From Pigmentiphaga sp. (GTDB taxonomy: Bacteria; Pseudomonadota; Gammaproteobacteria; Burkholderiales; Burkholderiaceae_B), in assembly GCA_023228945.1 (NCBI GenBank), contig JALOAI010000033.1, forward strand, positions 1-45,801: 45,801 nucleotides of DNA, in the 5' to 3' direction. The notes under the pieces were generated by a model. That model did not search any database and had not been told where the DNA came from. It saw only the letters and a program-made list of their open reading frames with translations. Numbering within the stretch: the first letter of the stretch is position 1; the number at the start of each line of letters is the position of its first letter. This document shows, in pieces, positions 33,575 through 42,376 of the stretch. A program made the translations under genes and the position numbers.

Positions 33575-34324
33575 ATGAAGGTGCTGGTGCCCGTGAAGCG
33601 CGTGGTTGACTACAACGTCAAGGTACGCGTCAAGTCCGACCAAACCGGGGTCGACATCGCCAACGTCAAGATGTCGATGAACCCGTTCGACGAGATCGCC
33701 GTCGAGGAAGCCGTCCGCCTGAAAGAAAAAGGCGTGGTAAGCGAGATAATTGCCATGTCCGCCGGCGTGGCGCAGTGCCAGGAAACGCTGCGTACCGCCA
33801 TGGCCATCGGCGCCGACCGCGGCATCCTGGTCGAAACCGGCACCGAGCTGCAGCCGCTGGCCGTGGCCAAGCTGCTCAAGGCCCTGGTCGATAAAGAACA
33901 GCCGCAACTGGTCATCCTCGGCAAGCAGGCGATCGACGACGACGCCAACCAGACCGGCCAGATGCTGGCCGCGCTGCTGGGCTGGCCGCAAGCCACCTTC
34001 GCCAGCAAGCTGGAAATCGCCGACGGCAAGGCCACCGTCACCCGCGAGGTCGACGGCGGCCTCGAAACCGTGGCGCTCACGCTGCCGGCGGTGGTGACCA
34101 CCGACCTGCGCCTGAACGAACCGCGCTACGTCACCCTGCCCAACATCATGAAGGCCAAGAAGAAGCCGCTCGATAACGTCAAGCCCGAGGAACTCGGCGT
34201 GGACGTCGAGCCGCGCCTGAAGACCCTCAAAGTGGCCGAACCGCCCGGACGCAAGGCCGGCATCAAGGTGGCCGACGTCGCGGCCCTGGTCGACAAACTC
34301 AAGAACGAAGCGAAGGTGATCTGA
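33575..34324 (+). CDS. etfB: Electron transfer flavoprotein beta subunit
   Basis: 249-residue ETF beta subunit, which with EtfA carries electrons from acyl-CoA and other dehydrogenases to the respiratory chain. The start MKVLVPVKRVVDYNVKVRVK is family-typical, with NPFDEIAVEEAVRLKE, the AMP/FAD-binding stretch VILGKQAIDDDANQTGQMLAALLGWPQATFAS and LRLNEPRYVTLPNIMKAKKKP. TGTGAG lies upstream of the ATG. etfA follows with one base between them, and an acyl-CoA dehydrogenase lies downstream past a terminator. Confidence 0.96.
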   Translation: MKVLVPVKRVVDYNVKVRVKSDQTGVDIANVKMSMNPFDEIAVEEAVRLKEKGVVSEIIAMSAGVAQCQETLRTAMAIGADRGILVETGTELQPLAVAKLLKALVDKEQPQLVILGKQAIDDDANQTGQMLAALLGWPQATFASKLEIADGKATVTREVDGGLETVALTLPAVVTTDLRLNEPRYVTLPNIMKAKKKPLDNVKPEELGVDVEPRLKTLKVAEPPGRKAGIKVADVAALVDKLKNEAKVI

Positions 34325-34325
34325 C

Positions 34326-35255
34326 ATGACAAGCCTCGTCATTGCCGAACATGACAATCAGGAACTGAAGGGCGCCACGCTCAACGCCGTGGCCGCCGCC
34401 CGCCAATTGGGCGGCGACGTCCACGTGCTGGTGCTGGGCAGCGGCGCTGAGGCCGTGGCCCAGGCCGCCGCCCAGGCCGAAGGCGTGGCCAAGGTGCTGC
34501 ACGCCGATGCGCCGCAGCTGGCCGACCAACTGGCCGAAAACGCCGCCGCCGAGGTGCTGGCGCTGGCCAAGGATTACAGCCACATCGTGTTCCCGGCCAC
34601 CGCCTCGGGCAAGAACATCGCGCCGCGCGTGGCCGCGCTGCTCGACGTCGCCCAGGTGTCCGACATCATCTCGGTCGAGTCGCCCGACACCTTCCAGCGC
34701 CCGATCTACGCCGGCAACGCCATTGCCACCGTGCAATCGGCCGACGCCGTCAAGGTGCTCACCGTGCGTACCACGGCGTTCGATCCGGTGGCCGCCAGCG
34801 GCGGTTCCGCCGCGGTCGAGGCCGTGCAGGCCCAGGCCGATTCGGGCAAGTCCAGCTTCGTCGGCCGCGAGGTTGCCAAATCCGACCGTCCCGAACTCGC
34901 CGGCGCCCGCGTCGTCGTCTCGGGCGGCCGCGGCATGGGCAGCGCCGAGAATTTCAAGCTCCTCGATCCGCTGGCCGACAAGCTCGGCGCCGCCCTGGGC
35001 GCCTCGCGCGCCGCGGTGGACGCCGGCTACGCGCCCAACGATTGGCAGGTGGGCCAAACCGGCAAGATCGTCGCGCCGCAGCTCTACGTGGCCGTCGGCA
35101 TCTCCGGCGCCATCCAGCATTTGGCCGGCATGAAGGATTCCAAGGTCATCGTCGCCATCAACAAGGATGAAGAAGCCCCCATCTTCGGCGTGGCCGACTA
35201 CGGCCTGGTGGGCGACCTGTTCCAGGTCGTGCCCGAGCTGACGAAGTCGCTGTAA
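34326..35255 (+). CDS. etfA: Electron transfer flavoprotein alpha subunit
   Basis: 309-residue ETF alpha subunit. The C-terminal FAD domain shows VVSGGRGMGSAENFKLLDPLADKLGAALGASRAAVDAGY, VGQTGKIVAPQLYVAVGISGAIQHLAGM, and IVAINKDEEAPIFGVADYGLVGDLF. It starts one base after the etfB stop and ends at a strong terminator (35292-35327). Confidence 0.96.
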   Translation: MTSLVIAEHDNQELKGATLNAVAAARQLGGDVHVLVLGSGAEAVAQAAAQAEGVAKVLHADAPQLADQLAENAAAEVLALAKDYSHIVFPATASGKNIAPRVAALLDVAQVSDIISVESPDTFQRPIYAGNAIATVQSADAVKVLTVRTTAFDPVAASGGSAAVEAVQAQADSGKSSFVGREVAKSDRPELAGARVVVSGGRGMGSAENFKLLDPLADKLGAALGASRAAVDAGYAPNDWQVGQTGKIVAPQLYVAVGISGAIQHLAGMKDSKVIVAINKDEEAPIFGVADYGLVGDLFQVVPELTKSL

Positions 35256-35291
35256 GCCGCGGGCTTATTGCGCGCTTCTGCTGAAGCGTAG

Positions 35292-35327
35292 GCGGCGCCG
35301 GCCATGGGTTGGCGCCGCTTTTATTTT
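35292..35327 (+). terminator. Rho-independent terminator of etfBA
   Basis: GCGGCGCC (35292-35299) pairs perfectly with GGCGCCGC (35311-35318) around an 11-base loop and is followed by TTTTATTTT. It begins 37 bases after etfA. Confidence 0.85.
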
Positions 35328-35445
35328 GGCGCCGGGCCGCGCGGGAAATGGCGAATGTCTGGCTGATGCTTCGAGCCTTCCCGGCGGTTCGCCATGGTAT
35401 GTTGTTCCCGAGCCAAGCATCGCCAGCCCGAGGAGACCGCGCGCC

Positions 35446-37275
35446 ATGTACTCGCCACCACTCAACGATATCCGCTTCGTCCTGTCCGAATTGGCCGGTC
35501 TTGAGGCCGTCTGCGCCCTGCCGGGCTACGAGGAAGTCTCGCCCGATCTCGTCGAGGCCGTTCTCACCGAGAACGCCCGCCTGATGCGGGAGGTGATCGC
35601 ACCGCTCAACCGCACGGGCGATAGCACGCCAGCCCGCTGGAAAGAGGGCGCGGTCGTCACGCCGCCAGGGTTTCGCGAAGCCTTCCGGCAATTCGTCGCG
35701 GGCGGCTGGCAAGGCGTGCCGCATCCGCCGGCCATGGGTGGCCAGGGCTTGCCGCATCTGGTGGCGGCGGCCTGCGTGGAGAACGTGAACTCGGCGAGCC
35801 TGGCGTTCGCGCTGGTCACGCTGCTGAGCGATGGCGTGGTCGATGCCTTGCTGACCGCGGGCTCGCCCGAACAACAGCAACGCTATATCCCGCCGCTGCT
35901 GGATGGCCGAATGACCGGCACCATGAATCTCACCGAGCCGCAAGCGGGCTCGGACCTCGCCCAGATCCACACCCGCGCCGAACCGCGGGCCGATGGCAGC
36001 TACCGCATTTTCGGCCAGAAGATCTTCATCACCTATGGCGAGCACGACCTCGCCGACAACATCCTGCACCTGGTGCTGGCGCGCACGCCGGACGCGCCAC
36101 CGGGAATCAAAGGCATCTCGCTGTTCATCGTGCCCAAGTTCTTGCCGCATGACGACGGCGACACGTCGCAGCGCAGCGAAGATGCATCATGGCAGCGCGA
36201 CGATGGCGGTAAGGGGTCGCGCAACGACGTGTACTGCGCTTCGATCGAACATAAGCTGGGCATCCACGGCAGCCCCACCGCGGTGATGGTGTACGGCGAC
36301 GACAAAGGCGAGGTAGGCGCGGGCGCCATCGGCTACCGGGTGGGCGAAGAAAACCACGGCCTGCAATACATGTTCGTGATGATGAACGCCGCCCGCTACG
36401 CCGTCGGCCTGCAGGGCGTAGCGATCGCCGAGCGAGCCTGCCAGCAGGCGCTGGCCTATGCCCGCGAACGGGTGCAAAGCCGGGCCATCGGCAGCGCCAA
36501 CGCCGCCGATACCATCGACCAGCACCCCGACGTGCAACGCATGCTGCTCACCATGCGCGCGCTCACCGAGAGCTCCCGGGCGCTGGCCTACGTCGCGGCG
36601 GCGGACGACGACCGCGCCCGTCATCACGCCGCCGCCGACCAGCGCCGGCAGGCCGCCGCCCGTTACGATTATCTGGTGCCGGTGATCAAAGGCTTCGCCA
36701 CCGAATCGGCGCTGGAAGTCACGTCGCTGGGCGTGCAAGTGCACGGCGGCATGGGCTATATCGAAGAAACCGGCATGGCCCAGTATTACCGCGACGCCCG
36801 CATCCTGCCGATCTACGAAGGCACCACCGCGATCCAGGCCAACGATCTGCTCGGCCGCAAGACGCTGCGCGATGGCGGCCAGGTGGCGCTGTCCTTTCTG
36901 CCCGACATGCGGGCCACGGTGGATGAACTGCGTGCCGCCGGCGGCGAACTCGACGCCATCGCCGAACGTCTGGCGGCGGCCGCCGACGACTACCAGGCCG
37001 TTGTCGAGCACCTGGTCGCCACCGGCGAATCCGCCCCGCGCGCAGCCTACGCCGGCAGCGTGCCCTACCTGATGCTGGCCGGGCTGGTGCATGGCGGCTG
37101 GCAAATGGCCCGCGCCGCGCTGGCCTGCCAACGCCACGAGCCGGAGCAGTCGTTCCGAGCGAACAAACTCCGCGTCGCGCGTTTTCATGCCCTGCATCTG
37201 CTGCCGCGTACCGCTGCCCTGCGGCAAGCCATCATCGCCGGTGGCGAAGCGGTGACCGCGCTGGAAATCGAGTAA
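35446..37275 (+). CDS. Acyl-CoA dehydrogenase, large DmdC-like type
   Basis: 609-residue acyl-CoA dehydrogenase of the long subfamily with an extra C-terminal domain, like 3-methylmercaptopropionyl-CoA dehydrogenase (DmdC). The N-terminus MYSPPLNDIRFVLSELAGL is typical of this group. TMNLTEPQAGSDLAQIHTRAE is the FAD/substrate signature, VHGGMGYIEETGMAQYYRDARILPIYEGTTAIQANDLLGRK holds the second signature and catalytic glutamate, and ~120 residues of C-terminal domain follow. AGGAG lies 10 bases before the ATG. EtfBA encoded upstream would accept its electrons. Substrate unknown; short- or branched-chain acyl-CoAs are plausible. Confidence 0.93.
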   Translation: MYSPPLNDIRFVLSELAGLEAVCALPGYEEVSPDLVEAVLTENARLMREVIAPLNRTGDSTPARWKEGAVVTPPGFREAFRQFVAGGWQGVPHPPAMGGQGLPHLVAAACVENVNSASLAFALVTLLSDGVVDALLTAGSPEQQQRYIPPLLDGRMTGTMNLTEPQAGSDLAQIHTRAEPRADGSYRIFGQKIFITYGEHDLADNILHLVLARTPDAPPGIKGISLFIVPKFLPHDDGDTSQRSEDASWQRDDGGKGSRNDVYCASIEHKLGIHGSPTAVMVYGDDKGEVGAGAIGYRVGEENHGLQYMFVMMNAARYAVGLQGVAIAERACQQALAYARERVQSRAIGSANAADTIDQHPDVQRMLLTMRALTESSRALAYVAAADDDRARHHAAADQRRQAAARYDYLVPVIKGFATESALEVTSLGVQVHGGMGYIEETGMAQYYRDARILPIYEGTTAIQANDLLGRKTLRDGGQVALSFLPDMRATVDELRAAGGELDAIAERLAAAADDYQAVVEHLVATGESAPRAAYAGSVPYLMLAGLVHGGWQMARAALACQRHEPEQSFRANKLRVARFHALHLLPRTAALRQAIIAGGEAVTALEIE

Positions 37276-37285
37276 ATCGCCAGCC

Positions 37286-37325
37286 AATGAAGAGCCCCGG
37301 CCTGGCGGCCGGAGTTCTTCATTTC
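37286..37325 (+). terminator. Strong terminator after the acyl-CoA dehydrogenase
   Basis: AATGAAGA (37286-37293) pairs with TCTTCATT (37316-37323), and inside it CCGGCC pairs with GGCCGG around TGGC. The hairpin begins 11 bases after the stop and is followed by TC rather than a long T-run. Confidence 0.7.
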
Positions 37326-37654
37326 ACCTGACGGTGAAGCCTGCGCTGGATGCGTGGTCGGGGGAGTCTTCGGCTCCCATGGGATTTCGCCTCGCCAACC
37401 TCGCCGTGAACGACGAGGCTTGCGCTTTGACTACGTCGAAACTTCGTTTTGGCGCGTGGTCAACCGCAACAGCCGCAAAGTGCGAGAGCGCTTCTTCCAT
37501 CGAAATATCAGAAAAACCGATTTCTTATATCAGCAAGTTGGATGGATATGACCCGCCGTATTTATGCCGCGGCGTCATGTCGATCCTCCGAATCCTTCGT
37601 TCCATCCTCGTAGCGCCTCCGGCATCATGCGGCTTTCGTGCTGAGTATCGTGCC
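37326..37654 (+). other. 329-bp leader/control region before cysH, no gene supported
   Basis: No family-like protein is seen in any frame. There is a hairpin GGGAG-CTCCC (37362-37378), a second possible stem CCTCG/CGAGG around 37400-37425, and an AT-richer stretch at about 37500-37560 (TTCTTATATCAGC) where a CysB-dependent promoter would be expected. I could not match a CysB site confidently. Part of a lost upstream cys gene cannot be excluded. Confidence 0.4.
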
Positions 37655-38371
37655 ATGTGGAAAGCCCTGATCGACACCCTGACAGAAGCCGCCGCCGCCC
37701 ACCCCGACGTGGTCATGGCCTCGTCGCTGGCGGCCGAAGACATGCTGCTGACCCACGCCATCCACGAGGCGGGCGTGCCGGTGGCCATCTTCACACTCGA
37801 CACCGGACGCCTGCATCCCGAAACCCTGGCCATGATCGACCGCGTGCGCGAGCACTACGGCATCGAGATCGAACGCCGCATGCCCGAGGCCGGGGCCGTG
37901 GCGGCCCATGTGCAGGCGCACGGCGAGTTTGCCTTCTATGAAAGCCTGGAGCTGCGCAAGGCCTGCTGCGAGATCCGCAAGGTGGCGCCGTTGCGCCGCG
38001 CGCTGGCCGGCCGCTCGGCCTGGATCACCGGCCAACGCCGTGCCCAAGCGGTTAGCCGCGGCCAGCTCGAGATCCGCGAGGATGACCAGGTGTTCGGCCT
38101 TATCAAATACAACCCGCTGGCCGCCTGGGAAGAAGCCGACGTCTGGCGCGAGATCCGGGCCCGGAGCATTCCTTACAACCCTTTGCACGACGCCGGCTAC
38201 CCCTCGATCGGCTGCGACCCCTGTACGCGACCGATCCGCCCGGGCGAAGACCCGCGCGCCGGCCGCTGGTGGTGGGAGCTCGCCGACCAAAAAGAGTGCG
38301 GCCTGCACGCCGGCAACCTGGGGCGCCGGCAGGCGATCCCCATCCAGCCCGTGGCCGACGCCAGCGCCTGA
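37655..38371 (+). CDS. cysH: Adenylylsulfate (APS)/PAPS reductase
   Basis: 238-residue reductase that turns activated sulfate into sulfite in cysteine synthesis. The PAPS_reduct fold shows VVMASSLAAEDMLLTHAI and FTLDTGRLHPETLAMID. Two cysteine pairs, KACCEIRKV and GCDPCTRP, are the [4Fe-4S] signature of bacterial APS-type reductases, and the catalytic cysteine is in KECGLH near the C-terminus. The start at 37655 gives MWKALIDTL; the ribosome-binding site is weak, and ~100 upstream in-frame residues look non-coding. cysD and cysN follow. No cysI sulfite reductase gene is adjacent. Confidence 0.93.
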   Translation: MWKALIDTLTEAAAAHPDVVMASSLAAEDMLLTHAIHEAGVPVAIFTLDTGRLHPETLAMIDRVREHYGIEIERRMPEAGAVAAHVQAHGEFAFYESLELRKACCEIRKVAPLRRALAGRSAWITGQRRAQAVSRGQLEIREDDQVFGLIKYNPLAAWEEADVWREIRARSIPYNPLHDAGYPSIGCDPCTRPIRPGEDPRAGRWWWELADQKECGLHAGNLGRRQAIPIQPVADASA

Positions 38372-38454
38372 ACCGTTCCGGGCGCCGCATCCGCCGCCCG
38401 CCGCGACCGACGCGGCCGCTCCCGGTTTTTCATCCGTTTTCCGTAGGTTGCCTC

Positions 38455-39366
38455 ATGCTTGCCACACCTGTCGTTACCAGCCACCTGGACTGGCTAGAAG
38501 CCCAGGCCATTTATATTCTGCGTGAAGTCGCCGCCGAATCCGCCCGCCCGGTCTTGCTGTTTTCGGGTGGCAAGGATTCCTGCGTGCTGCTGCGCCTGGC
38601 CGAAAAAGCGTTTCGTCCGGGGCGGTTTCCGTTCCCGCTCCTGCATATCGACACCGGACACAACTTCGACGAAGTCATCGCCTTTCGCGATGTGCGCGCC
38701 GAGGAGCTGGGGGAGCGGCTGATCGTACGCTCGGTGGAAGACTCCATCCAGCGCGGCAGCGTCGTGCTGCGCCGCGACACCGACTCGCGCAATGCCGCGC
38801 AGGCGGTCACGCTGCTCGAAGCCATCGAAGAGTTCGGCTTCGACGCCTGCATCGGCGGCGCCCGCCGTGACGAAGAAAAGGCCCGCGCCAAAGAGCGGAT
38901 CTTCTCGTTTCGCGACGAGTTCGGCCAGTGGGACCCGAAGGCCCAGCGCCCGGAACTCTGGAATCTGTACAACACCATGGTGCATCCCGGCGAGAACATG
39001 CGGGTCTTCCCGATTTCCAACTGGACGGAGCTGGACGTGTGGCAATACATCGCCCGCGAAAACCTGGCCTTGCCCAGCCTTTACTACACCCACGAGCGCG
39101 AGGTGGTGGAGCGCCAGGGCCTGCTGGTGCCCGTGACGCCGCTGACGCCGCCGCGCGACGGCGAAACCGTGCAGACGCGTTCGGTGCGCTTTCGCACCGT
39201 GGGCGATATCTCCTGCACCTGCCCGGTGGCATCCACCGCGGCCACTCCGGCCGACATCATCGCCGAAACCGCCATCTCCGAGATCACCGAGCGTGGCGCC
39301 ACGCGCATGGACGACCAGACCTCCGAGGCTTCCATGGAGCGTCGCAAGAAGGAAGGATATTTCTGA
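38455..39366 (+). CDS. cysD: Sulfate adenylyltransferase subunit 2
   Basis: 303-residue ATP sulfurylase catalytic subunit, which makes APS from ATP and sulfate together with the GTPase CysN. The ATP-pyrophosphatase P-loop is LLFSGGKDSCVLLRLAEKAF, followed by LHIDTGHNFDEVIAFRD, GGARRDEEKARAKER and FPISNWTELDVWQYI; the C-terminus has the family ending SMERRKKEGYF. AGG lies about 8 bases before the ATG. Its stop overlaps the cysN start by one base (TGATG). Confidence 0.96.
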   Translation: MLATPVVTSHLDWLEAQAIYILREVAAESARPVLLFSGGKDSCVLLRLAEKAFRPGRFPFPLLHIDTGHNFDEVIAFRDVRAEELGERLIVRSVEDSIQRGSVVLRRDTDSRNAAQAVTLLEAIEEFGFDACIGGARRDEEKARAKERIFSFRDEFGQWDPKAQRPELWNLYNTMVHPGENMRVFPISNWTELDVWQYIARENLALPSLYYTHEREVVERQGLLVPVTPLTPPRDGETVQTRSVRFRTVGDISCTCPVASTAATPADIIAETAISEITERGATRMDDQTSEASMERRKKEGYF

Positions 39367-40772
39367 TGAATGCCTTGAGCTTTAGCACCGACATCGCCGT
39401 TCAGGGCGAAGACGATGTTCAACTGGAATCCAACGCGCCCCCGAAGGGCGGCGACGCCGCGACGGGGTTCTCCACTGAGTCCTTGCTGGCCGACTCTTCG
39501 GTGCTGCGTCTGATCACCGCCGGATCGGTGGACGATGGCAAATCCACGCTCATCGGCCGTTTGCTGTTCGATAGCAAGGGCGTATTCGCCGATCAGCTTG
39601 CGGCCATCGCGCAATCCAAGCATCGCCGCACCAGCGACGACGTGCTGGATCTGGCGCTGCTGACCGACGGCCTGGAAGCCGAGCGCGAACAAGGCATCAC
39701 GATCGACGTCGCCTATCGCTACTTTGCCACGCCGCGCCGCAAGTTCATCGTGGCCGATGCGCCCGGACACGAGCAGTACACCCGCAACATGGTCACCGGC
39801 GCTTCCACGTCCGACGTGGCGGTGGTCCTGATCGATGCCGTGCGCGCCCGCGACGGCGTGCTGCTGCCGCAGACCCGTCGGCACAGCACGCTGGCGCACC
39901 TGCTGGGCCTGCAGCACATCGTAGTGGCGGTCAACAAGATGGATCTGGTGGACTGGGATCGCGAGGTGTTCGAGCGCATCCGCGCGGCTTACGATGATCT
40001 GGCAAGTCGGTTGGGCATCGCCTCCTACCATGTGCTGCCGATCTCGGCGCTGTCCGGCGATAACGTGGTGCGGCCCTCGGCCAATACACCGTGGTATCAA
40101 GGCCCGGCGCTGTTGCCGCACCTCGAATCCCTGACACTGCGCGACGACGCTGCGAATCAGCCGCTGCGCCTGCCGGTGCAATGGGTGGCCCGCCATGGCG
40201 GCAGCGAGATCGACGACTTTCGCGGCTATATGGGCGAAGTCGCCAGCGGCGTGCTGCGGGTGGGCGATGCCGTGCAGATCCAGCCTTCGGGCGTCGAAGC
40301 TCGCGTGGCGCGAGTGCTGTCGGGTGGCGTCGAGCTGCCGGAAGCGCCCGCCGGCACTCCGGTAACCGTCGTGCTCGATCGCGACGTGGACGTATCGCGT
40401 GGCGACACCCTGGTGCATGCGGCACAGCCCGCGCAGGTGGCGCGCAATGTGGTGGCCGAGCTGTGCTGGCTGGACGACGCCCCGCTGCAGCCCGCGCGCA
40501 AATACTGGCTCAAGCAGGGCACCCGCCTCACGTCCGCCAAGGTGCGCCAGGTGCTCACGCGCCGCGATCTGCAGCGCCTCGACGAGGTGGCGGTGGAAGA
40601 CGGCGGCCTGGCCAAGAACGACATCGGCCGCGTGATTGTGGCCAGCCGGGATCCGCTGGCGGTGGACCGCTACGAAGATCTGCCGGCCACGGGCTCCTTC
40701 ATTCTGATCGACGCCGCCACGCACCAGACCGCGGCCGCGGGCATGATCCGCGACATCCCGACTGAGGTTTGA
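39366..40772 (+). CDS. cysN: Sulfate adenylyltransferase subunit 1 (GTPase)
   Basis: 468-residue GTPase that drives APS synthesis by CysD. The G1 motif is AGSVDDGKSTLIGRLL, G2 lies near GITIDVAYRYF, G3 is DAPGHEQY and G4 is NKMD, followed by EF-Tu-like domains 2 and 3. It ends without a CysC (APS kinase) fusion, consistent with APS being reduced directly by the upstream CysH. The start overlaps the cysD stop. About 30 residues precede the G domain. Confidence 0.96.
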   Translation: MNALSFSTDIAVQGEDDVQLESNAPPKGGDAATGFSTESLLADSSVLRLITAGSVDDGKSTLIGRLLFDSKGVFADQLAAIAQSKHRRTSDDVLDLALLTDGLEAEREQGITIDVAYRYFATPRRKFIVADAPGHEQYTRNMVTGASTSDVAVVLIDAVRARDGVLLPQTRRHSTLAHLLGLQHIVVAVNKMDLVDWDREVFERIRAAYDDLASRLGIASYHVLPISALSGDNVVRPSANTPWYQGPALLPHLESLTLRDDAANQPLRLPVQWVARHGGSEIDDFRGYMGEVASGVLRVGDAVQIQPSGVEARVARVLSGGVELPEAPAGTPVTVVLDRDVDVSRGDTLVHAAQPAQVARNVVAELCWLDDAPLQPARKYWLKQGTRLTSAKVRQVLTRRDLQRLDEVAVEDGGLAKNDIGRVIVASRDPLAVDRYEDLPATGSFILIDAATHQTAAAGMIRDIPTEV

Positions 40773-40842
40773 TCAAGCCAGGTTGACCACATTCAGCCTT
40801 GAATGCCAACCCTGTTTATAAAAGCGTACCGGCTTACAGGTT

Positions 40843-40880
40843 CCAGCCGCCACCACCGCATGACGCGGGGTGGCGGCTGG
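40843..40880. terminator. Long GC-rich hairpin downstream of cysN
   Basis: CCAGCCGCCACC (40843-40854) pairs over 12 bp with GGTGGCGGCTGG (40869-40880); inside it CCGC pairs with GCGG around ATGAC with one bulged A. No T-run follows, so it may stabilise the cys mRNA 3' end or terminate with help. Confidence 0.6.
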
Positions 40881-41070
40881 CGTGTCCTGGCCCGACGCAA
40901 GGGTTAGCGGCATGAGCCGAACGGTTGTTAAACCGTGACCGCGCGTTCAGGTAGTCGCCGGCCCAGCTATTCCCATCCTTTATATCTCCACCAGGGATTT
41001 TCATTATCCAGGGTGCGTACGGCTTTCTACACTGCGGATCAGTGATCTGGAGCCGGCTGCGTTGTCGAAG

Positions 41071-41092
41071 TCTCCAGACCTGGTCCTGGAGA
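41071..41092 (+). promoter_or_regulatory. Dyad overlapping the kynU ribosome-binding site
   Basis: TCTCCAG (41071-41077) and CTGGAGA (41086-41092) form a perfect 7-bp inverted repeat around an 8-base loop, 5 bases before the ATG. The right arm contains the GGAG Shine-Dalgarno (41088-41091), so folding of the mRNA would hide it. Confidence 0.5.
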
Positions 41093-41097
41093 TATTC

Positions 41098-42345
41098 ATG
41101 ATGCAAGACAGCAGCCCGGGCACCCGGGCGGAGTTCGCCCGGCTCGACGAGCAGGATCCCCTGCGGGGGCATCGCGAGCGCTTTGCGCTACCGGAAGGGG
41201 TGATCTATCTCGACGGCAACTCGCTGGGCGCTTTGCCGCGCGGTGTTTCCGCCCGTCTGACCCAGGCCATCGAGCGGGAGTGGGGCGTCGGGCTGATCCG
41301 GTCGTGGAATGATGCCGGCTGGTATCCCGCGCCGCAGCGAGTGGGCGGGCGGATCGCCTCGTTGATCGGGGCTCGGCCGGATGAGGTGATCGTGGCCGAT
41401 TCCACCTCGATCAATTTGTTCAAGGTGCTGGTGGCGGCCTTGCGCCTGCGGCCCGGCCGCCGCCGCATCCTGGGCGAGCGCGGCAACTTTCCGACCGACG
41501 TGTACGTGGCCAGCGGTGTTGCGGAACTGATGGACGCCGAGTTCGTGGCGGTGGAGCCCGATGATGTGCTGGCGGCGATCGATGAACAGACCGCGGTGGT
41601 CTCGCTGACGCACGTCAATTACAAAACGGGGCGCCGCTACGATATGGCGGAGGTCACCCGCCGAGCGCAGGCGAAGGGCGCCCTGGTGGTATGGGACTTG
41701 TGCCATACGGCTGGCGCCATGCCGTGCGGATTGAACGATGCCCACGTGGATTTCGCCGTGGGCTGCTCGTACAAGTATCTGAATGGCGGCCCGGGCGCGC
41801 CGGCTTTCGTATTCGTCGCCCAGAAGCACCATGGCCAAGTGCGACAACCCATCACGGGCTGGCATGGGCATGCGCGGCCCTTCGATTTCGTACACGATTA
41901 CGAACCGGGACAGGGCCTGGACCACATGCTGGTGGGCACCGCGCCCCAGCTCGGCCTGATCGTGCTTGAAGAGGCCTTGAAGGCTTTCGACGGCGTGGAT
42001 ATGAACCAGGTGCGGCATAAGAGCGAGCGCTTGACCGGGCTCTTCATCGAACTGGTGGACCGGACGCTGGGCGATTTTGGCTTCGGCCTGGCAACGCCCA
42101 GGGATGCCGCGCAACGCGGCAGCCAGGTGTCGCTGACGCACCCCGAAGGCTACGCCATCATGCAGGCGCTGATCGCGCGCGGCGTGATCGGCGACTTCCG
42201 CGCGCCGGACATCCTGCGTTTCGGCTTCACGCCGCTTTACGTCTCTTACCTGGACGTATGGGATGCGGTGGCGGCGCTGCGCGACATCATGTCGTCCGGC
42301 GCCTGGCAGGCGCCGGAATACCGGCAGCGCAAGGCCGTGACGTGA
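41098..42345 (+). CDS. kynU: Kynureninase
   Basis: 415-residue PLP enzyme that cleaves L-kynurenine (or 3-hydroxykynurenine) to anthranilate (or 3-hydroxyanthranilate) and alanine in tryptophan degradation. Family marks: VIYLDGNSLGALP, DSTSINLFKVLVAALRL, GNFPTDVYV, LTHVNYKTGRRYDM, WDLCHTAGAMP and the PLP lysine K226 in GCSYKYLNGGPGAPAF, followed by GWHGHARPFDF and a GTAPQL segment. GGAG lies 6 bases before the ATG, within a dyad. kynA and kynB are not adjacent. It is followed after 31 bases by a Bug receptor gene, probably on the same message. Confidence 0.94.
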   Translation: MMQDSSPGTRAEFARLDEQDPLRGHRERFALPEGVIYLDGNSLGALPRGVSARLTQAIEREWGVGLIRSWNDAGWYPAPQRVGGRIASLIGARPDEVIVADSTSINLFKVLVAALRLRPGRRRILGERGNFPTDVYVASGVAELMDAEFVAVEPDDVLAAIDEQTAVVSLTHVNYKTGRRYDMAEVTRRAQAKGALVVWDLCHTAGAMPCGLNDAHVDFAVGCSYKYLNGGPGAPAFVFVAQKHHGQVRQPITGWHGHARPFDFVHDYEPGQGLDHMLVGTAPQLGLIVLEEALKAFDGVDMNQVRHKSERLTGLFIELVDRTLGDFGFGLATPRDAAQRGSQVSLTHPEGYAIMQALIARGVIGDFRAPDILRFGFTPLYVSYLDVWDAVAALRDIMSSGAWQAPEYRQRKAVT

Positions 42346-42376
42346 GCGCAAGCTTTTTATCACCAAGGAGGAGACG

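Larger units (their letters stand above)
40773..41097 (+). other. 325-bp intergenic region between cysN and kynU
   Basis: No gene is supported. It contains the long hairpin at 40843-40880, several AT-rich patches (TTTATAAAAG at 40815-40824, TTTATATCTCC near 40979, TTTTCATTATCC near 40998) that could hold the kynU promoter, and the dyad at 41071-41092 over the kynU ribosome-binding site. Confidence 0.5.

Noticed and set aside
39084..40724. A 546-codon minus-strand open frame over cysD and cysN
   Set aside because: Third-position GC bias of the cys genes explains it; no domain is recognisable.
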